From NCBI GenBank assembly GCA_002868865.1, contig PKUC01000109.1, forward strand, positions 1-35,723: a stretch of 35,723 bases of DNA, in the 5' to 3' direction. Below the pieces are notes generated by a model. It did not search any database. It had not been told where the DNA came from and worked only from the letters and a program-made list of their open reading frames with translations. Below, one piece after another: positions 9,645-17,074 of the stretch (the stretch's first letter is position 1; each line of letters starts with the position of its first letter). This DNA is from Desulfuromonas sp. GTDB lineage: Bacteria; Desulfobacterota; Desulfuromonadia; Desulfuromonadales; Geopsychrobacteraceae. Position numbers and translations under genes: made by a program.

Positions 9645-10418
9645 CTATTTGGAGACGCTTGCCAAGCGATGTTGCGCATAGGCGGCGCGAATAAAGAGGT
9701 AGGGATCAAGAGCATCCCGCTTGATTCCCTCATAGCTGTCAGGATCAAGAGACAGGCGGTTGATGATTTTAAGACCCGCCGCCGCGGTCTTTTGCGCATC
9801 GGTCAGGTTTGTATAGAGGAGCGGATCGAGAAGCTGGTCACCCAAAATACCGACTCCGTCGCGCACACTGGACGGTCCCAGTACAGGCAGCACCAGATAC
9901 CAGCCGCTTCTCAGACCATAAACGCCGAGAGTCTGGCCGAAATCTTCATTCGTTTTTTGCCATCCGAGCGCATCACCGGCGGGATCGAGCAACCCGCCCC
10001 AACCGATGGTGCTGTTCACCAGCAGTCGACCGAGCTCGGTACCAGTCGCCTTGACCTTGAACTGCAGCAGAGCATTGACCGCCCGGACCGGTGTCGTCAA
10101 ATTGGAGAAAAAGTTCCCTACTGAACGACGCAGCGGCCGAGGGACAACCCGGTATCCACGGGCAACTGGCTTGAGAAGATAGACATAGAGCTTATCGTTA
10201 CACCAGAACACTCCACGATTCAATCCTTCGAGAGGGTCTGAGATCAGCGGAAGTTGTTCATCTGAAAAGTCATCATCAAAGTCATCAAAATCCGCATCGA
10301 AAGCATCCGGAGCCGTGATCGACGGGCGAACCTTAGCCGTCACATCCTGTGACCACACGGTTCCAACAGCTCCAAAGAGGACAATGACAATAAGAACAAA
10401 CAGACGAACCGGAGACAT
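9645..10418 (-). CDS. mlaA: MlaA/VacJ family outer-membrane lipid-asymmetry protein
   Basis: A 257-residue MlaA homologue, with the family core around PLEGLNRGVFWCND, SVGNFFSNLTTPVRAVNALL and the GWGGLLDPAGD and DFGQTLGVYG segments. MlaA forms a ring-like channel in the outer membrane that removes misplaced phospholipids from the outer leaflet. The ATG at 10418 is preferred because AAGGA lies eight bases upstream; a TTG at 10436 inside mlaD is the other possibility. Odd point: the N-terminus is a signal sequence ending near VGTVWSQ with no lipobox cysteine, unlike the E. coli lipoprotein. An acidic stretch rich in Asp and Phe (about residues 38-55) follows the signal peptide. Confidence 0.9.
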   Translation of the reverse strand: MSPVRLFVLIVIVLFGAVGTVWSQDVTAKVRPSITAPDAFDADFDDFDDDFSDEQLPLISDPLEGLNRGVFWCNDKLYVYLLKPVARGYRVVPRPLRRSVGNFFSNLTTPVRAVNALLQFKVKATGTELGRLLVNSTIGWGGLLDPAGDALGWQKTNEDFGQTLGVYGLRSGWYLVLPVLGPSSVRDGVGILGDQLLDPLLYTNLTDAQKTAAAGLKIINRLSLDPDSYEGIKRDALDPYLFIRAAYAQHRLASVSK

Positions 10419-10422
10419 GCAG

Positions 10423-10869
10423 CTAGTCCTTCTCAAAGATGTACTTACTGACCAACTCCTCTAAGCTGATCGCCGACTCGGTCTCTTCAATCTCTCCGCC
10501 GTCCTTTATCAATTCCTCCATCCCCCCCGGGGATATCTTGATAAATTTGTCCCCGATAATTCCGGCGGTCCGGATCGATGCGATGCTGTCTTCCTGCAAG
10601 GCAACCCCCTCTTCTATCGCCATACCCACCACCGCCTGATAGAGATCCTGATCCAGCCGGATCGATTCGACCTTGCCGACGGTCACACCGGAAATTTCGA
10701 CAACAGCACCAACCTTTAATCCGGAAATCGAATTAAACCGGGCGCTCACCGCGTAGGTGTCCCTTTCAAACAGGTGGACGTCCCCCAACTGGACAGACAG
10801 CCAGGCGAAGCAGCTAAAACCGATCACCATAAAGAGGCCTACGGCCAGTTCGACATTGAAACGCTTCAT
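10423..10869 (-). CDS. mlaD: MlaD family MCE-domain substrate-binding protein
   Basis: A 148-residue protein with one N-terminal membrane helix (about 8-28) followed by a single MCE domain (about 37-117) with the typical ISGLKVGAVVEISGVTVGKV segment. MlaD forms a hexameric ring anchored in the inner membrane that receives or hands over lipid at the MlaFE transporter. The length fits the family. Its start overlaps the mlaF stop by 4 bases (ATGA), and mlaA begins 4 bases after its stop codon, so the operon is translationally coupled. Confidence 0.94.
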   Translation of the reverse strand: MKRFNVELAVGLFMVIGFSCFAWLSVQLGDVHLFERDTYAVSARFNSISGLKVGAVVEISGVTVGKVESIRLDQDLYQAVVGMAIEEGVALQEDSIASIRTAGIIGDKFIKISPGGMEELIKDGGEIEETESAISLEELVSKYIFEKD

Positions 10870-11684
10870 AACGGAGCGGGTTCCTCCTTTTCACCCGAAT
10901 AGATCGGGCCCATGGTGGTTTCGACAAAATAGCGGATCAACGGGTTCTCGGAGCGCTGGAACTCTTCGGGCGAGATCGAACTCTGGATCACACCTTCAGC
11001 CAGCAGAGCGACCCTGTCCGACAGTTTGAAAATTTTCGGAACATCGTGGCTGACGATTACCGCCGTATACCCGAGCGCGGCCTGGGTATCGTGAAACAGG
11101 CGATAGATTTCGTTGCTCTTCAGCACGTCAAGCCCGGTCGTCGGCTCATCAAAAAAAACGATCTTGGGATCGAGAACCAGTGCCCGCGCCAAGCCGACAC
11201 GCTTCTGCATCCCTCCTGAGAGCTGCGCCGGATATTTATCGTTGACACCACGAAGATCCATCATCGCCAGCTTTGCCTCAACATTGGCGCGGACCTCAGC
11301 TTCGCTGGCATCGGTCCGTTCCCGCAGCGGCAGGGCGACATTGTCGTAGATGGTCATCGAATCGAACAGCGCGACATTCTGAAACAGCACGCCAAAATCT
11401 TTACGGATCGACTTCAACTGCCGAGCCTTCGCTGTCGCGATGTCATCTCCCAGCACCCGAACCTGACCCGAATCCGGCTTCAGCAGGCCGAGCATATGCT
11501 TAAGGACGACGCTCTTGCCTTGGCCACTGGCGCCAACGATGACCGTGGTCGTTCCCTCCTCAACTTGCAGGTTGACCCCGTTAAGAACCTTCTGCCCACC
11601 GAACGACTTGTGTACATCGATCAGTTCAATCGCCACCCGCGCGGGGGCAAAACGTGTCGTTGTCTGCTCCGGCACGCCAGTCAC
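10866..11684 (-). CDS. mlaF: MlaF family ABC transporter ATPase
   Basis: A 272-residue ATPase with Walker A GASGQGKS at 51-58, signature LSGGMQKR at 155-162, Walker B IVFFDEP at 175-181 and a switch histidine in IVSHD. This pattern, including the SGQGKS loop and the GLDV sequence after Walker B, is typical of the MlaF/Ttg2A branch that energises phospholipid transport with MlaE. The annotated GTG start (11684) lies 1 base after the mlaE stop; a second in-frame GTG at 11675 has a better-placed GAGGTG and may be the true start. Confidence 0.94.
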   Translation of the reverse strand: MTGVPEQTTTRFAPARVAIELIDVHKSFGGQKVLNGVNLQVEEGTTTVIVGASGQGKSVVLKHMLGLLKPDSGQVRVLGDDIATAKARQLKSIRKDFGVLFQNVALFDSMTIYDNVALPLRERTDASEAEVRANVEAKLAMMDLRGVNDKYPAQLSGGMQKRVGLARALVLDPKIVFFDEPTTGLDVLKSNEIYRLFHDTQAALGYTAVIVSHDVPKIFKLSDRVALLAEGVIQSSISPEEFQRSENPLIRYFVETTMGPIYSGEKEEPAPL

Positions 11685-11685
11685 C

Positions 11686-12486
11686 TCACAGCATCAGCGC
11701 GCTGATCAGGTAATCCCAGACCAGCACGGTCACAGAAGCCAGAACCACGGCGCTGGTCGTCGTGCGACTGACCCCTTCGGCACCAAACCCGCCGGACCGC
11801 TCCCAATGGAGAAAGTACCCTTTGGCGGTGGCAATCCAGACCAGCAGCAGGCCAAACACCAGCGATTTCACCAGCCCCATTTCGATATCGTTCCAGACGA
11901 CGCTGCTGTACATGCCCTGAAAATAAGTTCCGCCGTTCACGCCCAGCATGGTCACACCGACCAGGTATCCCCCTAAAATTCCGACCATATCGAAGATCAT
12001 GGTCAACAGCGGCAGAGAAACGATACCGGCAATAAACTTGGGAACCATCAGATAGCGGCAGGGGTCGATCGCCATGCACTCGAGGGCATCGATCTGTTCA
12101 GAGTTGCGCATAATGCCGATTTCTGCGGTCATCGCCGACCCGGCCCGGCCGATCACCATCAGCGCCGCCAGCACCGGTCCGAGTTCACGGATCAAGCTCA
12201 GGGCCACCGCCGACCCCAGCAATCCCTCCGAACCGAACTTGCGCAGAGTGTAGTAGCCTTGCAGCGCCAGGACCATCCCGGTAAATCCGCCGGTAAAAAA
12301 AATGACAAAAAAGGAACGGGCACCGATAAACTGAATCTGCCGCAACGCAGGGAAGAGCTGATAGGGTGGCGTCACCATGCGCCACAGGCACGCGACCAGA
12401 AACAAGCCGATACGGCCCGCCTGTTCCAGATAGTACAGGGTGTAATCACCGAGTTTTTCCAGCAGATTAATCATCGAATACCACAT
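11686..12486 (-). CDS. mlaE: MlaE family ABC transporter permease
   Basis: A 266-residue integral membrane protein with five or six hydrophobic segments. It has the conserved central region RELGPVLAALMVIGRAGSAM and the ALECMAIDP motif of the MlaE/TrgB permease family. MlaE forms the inner-membrane core of the MlaFEDB lipid transporter. The ATG at 12486 directly abuts the mnmM stop codon (TAGATG); a second ATG four codons in is possible, and neither has a strong ribosome binding site, consistent with coupling to mnmM. Confidence 0.93.
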   Translation of the reverse strand: MWYSMINLLEKLGDYTLYYLEQAGRIGLFLVACLWRMVTPPYQLFPALRQIQFIGARSFFVIFFTGGFTGMVLALQGYYTLRKFGSEGLLGSAVALSLIRELGPVLAALMVIGRAGSAMTAEIGIMRNSEQIDALECMAIDPCRYLMVPKFIAGIVSLPLLTMIFDMVGILGGYLVGVTMLGVNGGTYFQGMYSSVVWNDIEMGLVKSLVFGLLLVWIATAKGYFLHWERSGGFGAEGVSRTTTSAVVLASVTVLVWDYLISALML

Positions 12487-13116
12487 CTAGAATTTCATCC
12501 GGGAAGGCTTTCCGCGGCGTCTTTCCGCCACATGGAGATAGGGGGCCCCGGAGCGATTGGTGACTCTCAGACAGAGGGTTTCAAAGCTATCTTCAGCCAA
12601 ACCGGCAAAAAAATCATCGACCCGTTCCGCTTCCTGCTGGCCACCCGAATGGCCAGGGTAGACCACCACCGCCAGGCGCCCGCCCGGGGCCAGACAGTTG
12701 CACACGCCATGCAATGCAGTGCAGGTCGTTTCTGGCCGGGTTATCACCGCAGGGTCGCCGCCCGGCAGATACCCGAGGTTTGCGATTACTCCCGCAGGTG
12801 CGGTCTGCACAATCCCGTCAACGGCAGCGTGACTGCCATGAACCAAAAAAACACCGGTCGCCGTCACCGGCCCGCCATCGACAGCGATCCGGACAGGGCT
12901 CAGCCCTTCTGCCGTAAGCCGATCGGCCGTTGACCAAAGCGCCGCCTCCTGGATATCAAACGCGACCACACAGCCATCGGCGCCAACCAGCCGGGCCAGA
13001 ACAAGGGTATCGTGACCATTTCCCGCGGTGAGATCGATCACCGTATCACCCTGGGCCACAACCTCGGACAGGAGCTCGTGGGCCCAAGAAATCACCCGGG
13101 TCAGAGCGGGCTTCAA
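12487..13116 (-). CDS. mnmM: Class I methyltransferase of the MnmM (YtqB) family
   Basis: A 209-residue SAM-dependent methyltransferase. The SAM-binding motif is DLTAGNGHDT (about 28-37), with NLGYLPGGD in the middle and YPGHSGG near residue 160. These three are shared with MnmM/YtqB proteins, which methylate the wobble uridine side chain of certain tRNAs (nm5s2U to mnm5s2U). The start appears to be TTG at 13116, overlapping the stop of the terB-like gene by 4 bases (TTGA), with GGGGAG upstream. Family membership is fairly sure; the tRNA substrate in this organism is inferred. Confidence 0.75.
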   Translation of the reverse strand: MKPALTRVISWAHELLSEVVAQGDTVIDLTAGNGHDTLVLARLVGADGCVVAFDIQEAALWSTADRLTAEGLSPVRIAVDGGPVTATGVFLVHGSHAAVDGIVQTAPAGVIANLGYLPGGDPAVITRPETTCTALHGVCNCLAPGGRLAVVVYPGHSGGQQEAERVDDFFAGLAEDSFETLCLRVTNRSGAPYLHVAERRRGKPSRMKF

Positions 13117-13577
13117 CAGGGAGTGCTCCCCGCATCACCGTTGCAAACCGCCAGCTTGGCCTCAATCATCTGACGATGGGACAGACCGATCAAGGTGCTC
13201 AATTGACGCAGCAGCGCTTCCTCAAAGTGGTCGAGGTGCCCGTCCGCGTAGACCAGCTGCCACAACGACTCCATGATCCGTTCTTTGTCGGCCTGATCAA
13301 AATGGCTGTTGATTTCACGGGTAAACTGATGAAGATCGTGACTTTCGGTACGCGACTGGTGGGCCAATTCCATCAGTTCGGCCACCAGCTCAGTATCGAG
13401 TTCAAAGTGGTCCTGAATCAGCTGACGGATCAGACGATCTTCGTTTTCATGGTACTCGCCATCGGCATGTGCGATCTCAAGCAGCAGCACGCAGGCAGCC
13501 AGATGGATGCGCTGTTCCCCTTGCTGCGGTGCGGTCTCGGCGGTAGTCGTCAACATGTTCAGAATACGTTTTAACAT
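13113..13577 (-). CDS. TerB-family protein
   Basis: A 154-residue all-helical protein resembling the TerB/DjlA N-terminal domain. The clearest marks are two acidic repeats, HADGEYHENE (about 37-46) and YADGHLDHFEE (about 110-120), which line a putative metal-binding site in TerB structures. Despite the family name, such solitary proteins usually have no proven role in tellurite resistance; function here is unknown. It is the first gene of the mnmM-mla group and is coupled to mnmM by a 4-base overlap. A 122-base gap separates it from fluC upstream. Confidence 0.8.
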   Translation of the reverse strand: MLKRILNMLTTTAETAPQQGEQRIHLAACVLLLEIAHADGEYHENEDRLIRQLIQDHFELDTELVAELMELAHQSRTESHDLHQFTREINSHFDQADKERIMESLWQLVYADGHLDHFEEALLRQLSTLIGLSHRQMIEAKLAVCNGDAGSTPC

Positions 13578-13699
13578 TTTTTACTACAGACCTTCCTGAC
13601 ACGGAATCCGGACTACGCAGGGCAACCAGGTGCCATCTGGCAGTCTCCAATCGACCACCAGCGGGACAACGATTCAGATGTTCAAGCATTTCGATCTAT

Positions 13700-14071
13700 C
13701 TAAAACTGGCGGGCGAGCTGCATCCCCAAAAACGCGAACAGCAGACATACGGTAAGATTCAGAACAACGTTCGTTCCCGCCTGCCACAGGCTCCCATCTT
13801 CCAGCAACCTAAGGGTTTCATAAGAGAAGGTGGAAAAGGTGGTGAACCCTCCCATAAAACCGACCGTCAGTCCAATCCGCACATCCGCGGGCAGCAGCGC
13901 ACTGCGCAGCCCGATAACCATCAACAGCCCAAGTAGAAACGAGCCGAGGGCATTCACACTCAGCGTCCCGTAGGGGAGACCGCGACCGACCAGCGCATGC
14001 GTCCAGCCCGACACCAGAAAGCGGGAGACACAACCCAGACCACCAAACAGTCCAATATAGATCAGCTGCAT
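13700..14071 (-). CDS. fluC: Fluoride channel FluC/CrcB
   Basis: A 123-residue protein with four membrane segments, the full size of a Fluc subunit. Recognisable motifs are GGLGCVSRF in the first helix, VNALGSFLLG in the second, and the fluoride-path segment GFMGGFTTFSTFSYET with its conserved phenylalanines. Fluc proteins work as antiparallel homodimers that let fluoride leak out of the cell. I chose ATG 14071 because it gives the usual short N-terminus; a TTG at 14080 sits closer to AGAGGA and is possible. No fluoride riboswitch is visible upstream. Confidence 0.92.
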   Translation of the reverse strand: MQLIYIGLFGGLGCVSRFLVSGWTHALVGRGLPYGTLSVNALGSFLLGLLMVIGLRSALLPADVRIGLTVGFMGGFTTFSTFSYETLRLLEDGSLWQAGTNVVLNLTVCLLFAFLGMQLARQF

Positions 14072-14176
14072 ATCAGCCAAAATCCTCTTTACTCTGTTCT
14101 TCTGATCTCATTACAGACAGCCTGCATTATCGACCCGCCCGCCCCTTCTGTCAATGCGCAACATGCGCGACAGGCA

Positions 14177-14205
14177 TTGACAAAGAGGGAGAGATTCCGT
14201 AGTTT
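14177..14205 (+). promoter_or_regulatory. Putative sigma-70 promoter of bamD
   Basis: A perfect -35 hexamer TTGACA at 14177-14182 is followed 17 bases later by TAGTTT at 14200-14205, about 45 bases before the bamD start. The -10 hexamer is weak. Confidence 0.5.
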
Positions 14206-14247
14206 CGTGCCATTCAAATTTTCACATCACAGGAGCGCAACGCCCTC

Positions 14248-14979
14248 ATGAAATCTATCATCGCCTCGTTTTTTATCGCCCTGCTGCTGACCGCCTGCAA
14301 CGGCGGACAGCCCGAAGAGCTCAAATCCCCCGAATTTTACTTTCAGGAGGGTGAAAGTTACCTCGAAAGAGGGCTCTACGACAACGCAATCGAGTCCTGG
14401 GAAAAAGTCAGAGACAGCTTCTACTCACCGGAGCTGACAATGAAAACAGAGCTGAAAATGGCCGAGACCTATTACCTTGCCGAGCGCTACCCGGAAGCCG
14501 CCAGCGCCTACCGTGATTTCATTCAGCAATACCCAGGCGACAACCGCAACGGATCGGCGACCTACTGGCTGGCGATGTCCTATTACCAGCAGATACTCAC
14601 CAAAGACCGTGACCAGACCAGTACCCGCAACGCTCTGAATGTTTTTCGACGGTTACTCGCCGAATATCCCGGCGAACGGGACATTGCGGAGATAAATGAA
14701 TTGATGGCCTATTGCCGCAACCGGCTCGCCGCCCACGAGGTCTATATCGGTACCTTCTACCTGAGAACCAAGCACTATCAACCGGCCGTCGACAGACTCG
14801 AAGCGGCATTGGCACAATACCCAGACTACCCACGACACGACCGTACCTACGAAGCCCTGGTCTCTGCGTACCTGAATCTGAATCGTCGCGAGCAGGCAGA
14901 GGACGCCTTTGCACGACTGACGAACGCCTATCCGGACAGCGATGCCCTGAAAAAAGCCTCCAGAAAACTGGCCAAATAA
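14248..14979 (+). CDS. bamD: Outer-membrane assembly lipoprotein BamD
   Basis: A 243-residue lipoprotein: signal sequence with lipobox LTAC, the lipidated cysteine being C17. The mature part consists of TPR-type helical repeats starting with SPEFYFQEGESYLERGLYDNAI and going through the GSATYWLAMSYY segment typical of BamD/ComL. BamD is an essential part of the BAM complex that folds beta-barrel proteins into the outer membrane, contacting BamA from the periplasm. AGGAG (14231-14235) is 12 bases before the ATG, rather far. Transcribed alone, divergent from fluC. Confidence 0.92.
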   Translation: MKSIIASFFIALLLTACNGGQPEELKSPEFYFQEGESYLERGLYDNAIESWEKVRDSFYSPELTMKTELKMAETYYLAERYPEAASAYRDFIQQYPGDNRNGSATYWLAMSYYQQILTKDRDQTSTRNALNVFRRLLAEYPGERDIAEINELMAYCRNRLAAHEVYIGTFYLRTKHYQPAVDRLEAALAQYPDYPRHDRTYEALVSAYLNLNRREQAEDAFARLTNAYPDSDALKKASRKLAK

Positions 14980-15297
14980 AACACCCTTTAACACGACCGA
15001 AATCGCAGCAGAACGGAGTATAACAAGACCCTTACAAGCGCGACAAGACGTGCCTTCAGCACCAGATGAACACCGGTCAGATTTCGTCTTTTCCCTTGAC
15101 TTGGTCCATACGCCATTATATAAAAAGCGCGATTATTCATATAACGTTATTTTATGGACACCAACGCCACCATCTGACCACCGGCGCAGTGCCCGCCTGC
15201 AAGTCTGCATTTATTCAATCAAATAAAGTTTTTTTCCAAACCTTAGACCGGGCGCGGATGCGCGCCTTAGATCCATTCAACAAGGAGGAGAGAGAAC
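14980..15297 (+). promoter_or_regulatory. Gene-free stretch with the CoA-transferase promoter and leader
   Basis: No gene is supported here. A good sigma-70-type promoter is present: TTGACT at 15096-15101, 17 bases, TATAAA at 15119-15124, predicting a transcript start near 15131 and a leader of about 165 bases. Shortly before the coding region a small GC hairpin occurs (arms 15251-15256 and 15261-15266), and the ribosome binding site AAGGAGG follows. The first 100 bases, after bamD, show no clear terminator. Confidence 0.6.
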
Positions 15298-16887
15298 ATG
15301 TCCGAGTACGGAACACTTCAAGATCGCGTACGCTGTACGGAACTGATGAGCAAAGTCATGGAACCCGCTCAAACCATTCAGTTCTTCAAGCCCGGAATGA
15401 ACCTCGGCTGGTCCGGTTTCACCCCGGCTGGCTACCCCAAGGTCGTCCCGATCGCCCTCGCTGACCACGTCGAGCAGAACAATCTTCAGGGTCAGATGAA
15501 ATTCAACCTCTTCATCGGTGCCTCCGTTGGCGCTGAGACCGAAGACCGCTGGGCAACCCTCGACATGATCGATCGTCGCTGGCCCTATCAGACCGGCAAG
15601 AACATCGCCAAAGGGATCAACGAAGGTCGCATCCGCATGGGTGACAAGCACCTGTCGTTGTTCGCTCAGGATCTCGGCTACGGCTTCTACACCGAAAACG
15701 GCCGTATCGATATCGCCATCATCGAGGTTTCAGGCGTTACCGAAAATGGTGAGCTGATCCCGACCTCCTCTTGCGGCGTTATCCCCGAGCTGCTCCAAGT
15801 AGCCGACAAGATCATCCTCGAGGTCAACACCGGACAGCCTTCCTTTGAAGGCATGCATGACCTGGTAACCTGCCTCAATCCGCCGAACCGTCAGGTTCTG
15901 CCGATCACCACCGCTGGTGAGCGTATCGGCAGCACCTCGATCCCTTGCGATATGAGCCGCGTCATCGCTGTTTGCGAATCGAAACTGCGCGACAAGGGCC
16001 GTGCCTTCACCGACATGGATGCCACATCCGAAGCGATCGCCGGCCACATCATGGACTTCTTCGCCAACGAAGTGAAGCAAGGTCGTCTGCCTGAAAACCT
16101 GCTGCCACTGCAGTCGGGCGTCGGTTCCATTGCCAACGCTGTCGTCGGTGGTCTGGCCAAAGGCCCCTTCAAGAACCTGACCGTTTACACCGAGGTTCTG
16201 CAGGACACCATGCTCGACCTGTTCGATTCCGGCAAGCTCGATGCCGCGTCTTCCTGCTCCCTGTCCCTCTCTGAGACTCCGGGCTTCCCCCGCTTCTTCG
16301 AGAACTGGGACAAGTACGCAGACAAGATCACCCTCCGCCCTCTGGCGATCTCCAACGCTCCCGAGCCGATCCGTCGTCTGGGTTGTATCGCCATGAACAC
16401 CCCGGTCGAGTTCGACATGTATGCACATGCCAACTCCACCCTGGTCGGCGGTACCCGCATGATCAACGGCCTTGGCGGTTCCGGCGACTTCCTGCGTAAC
16501 GGCTTCCTGAAGATCATGCACAGCCCGTCGGCACGTCCGACCAAGACCGATCCGACCGGTATCACCTGCGTGGTTCCGAAGGCGCCGCATATCGACCACA
16601 CCGAGCACGACCTCGACGTCCTGGTCACCGAGCAGGGTCTGGCCGACCTGCGCGGTCTGGCACCAAAAGATCGGGCCCAGCTGATCATCGATAAGTGCGC
16701 GCATCCCGAGTACAAGCCGATCCTGCAGGACTACTTCGACATGGCCAAAGCCCAGTGCCTGGCCAAAGGCGTCGGTCATGAGCCTCAGCTGTTCGACCGT
16801 TGCTTCAAGATGCAGCAGAACCTGGCCCAGAACGGCACCATGAAGATCAAGAACTGGGACATCAAGGTTGATCTTTGCGAAGACTAG
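15298..16887 (+). CDS. Succinyl-CoA:acetate CoA-transferase (acetyl-CoA hydrolase/transferase family)
   Basis: A 529-residue cytoplasmic enzyme of the class I CoA-transferase group. It moves CoA from succinyl-CoA to acetate, so acetate enters the TCA cycle as acetyl-CoA while succinate is made; this is how Geobacter and Desulfuromonas relatives activate acetate. The glycine-rich segment GVGSIANAVVGGL precedes the presumed catalytic glutamate E299 in YTEVLQD, which forms the glutamyl-CoA intermediate. Further family motifs are NGLGGSGDF and VTEQGLADLRGL. The codon choice is strongly biased to a small set of codons, unlike the flanking genes, and the ribosome binding site is near perfect, both signs of high expression. 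It is a single-gene unit between its own promoter and terminator. The related acetyl-CoA hydrolase activity cannot be fully excluded. Confidence 0.88.
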   Translation: MSEYGTLQDRVRCTELMSKVMEPAQTIQFFKPGMNLGWSGFTPAGYPKVVPIALADHVEQNNLQGQMKFNLFIGASVGAETEDRWATLDMIDRRWPYQTGKNIAKGINEGRIRMGDKHLSLFAQDLGYGFYTENGRIDIAIIEVSGVTENGELIPTSSCGVIPELLQVADKIILEVNTGQPSFEGMHDLVTCLNPPNRQVLPITTAGERIGSTSIPCDMSRVIAVCESKLRDKGRAFTDMDATSEAIAGHIMDFFANEVKQGRLPENLLPLQSGVGSIANAVVGGLAKGPFKNLTVYTEVLQDTMLDLFDSGKLDAASSCSLSLSETPGFPRFFENWDKYADKITLRPLAISNAPEPIRRLGCIAMNTPVEFDMYAHANSTLVGGTRMINGLGGSGDFLRNGFLKIMHSPSARPTKTDPTGITCVVPKAPHIDHTEHDLDVLVTEQGLADLRGLAPKDRAQLIIDKCAHPEYKPILQDYFDMAKAQCLAKGVGHEPQLFDRCFKMQQNLAQNGTMKIKNWDIKVDLCED

Positions 16888-16912
16888 CCTTAAGTACAAG
16901 TTGAAACAAAAC

Positions 16913-16946
16913 AGCCCCTGCGGATTTCCGCAGGGGCTTTCTTTTT
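16913..16946 (+). terminator. Intrinsic terminator of the CoA-transferase gene
   Basis: A perfect 11-bp GC-rich stem (16913-16923 with 16928-16938, loop ATTT) is followed by a T-rich tail, 26 bases after the stop codon. Confidence 0.93.
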
Positions 16947-17074
16947 CTCGCAAGGCCGCAAATCGTAACGCAGCGCAAAAAAGTTCTCTTTAACAAAGGT
17001 TTCTGCTATCGTAAGAAGATACCAATAAATAAACCTTTAACACCGTTTCATTCTCAAAGGTCGCAGGAAAACCA

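Noticed and set aside
14072-14247. Fluoride riboswitch upstream of fluC
   Set aside because: Neither the conserved GGNGATGG-type start nor the pseudoknot partner is present in the minus-strand leader.
15730-16953. 407-codon minus-strand frame opposite the CoA-transferase
   Set aside because: Shadow of a gene with strongly biased codons; it also runs through the intrinsic terminator.
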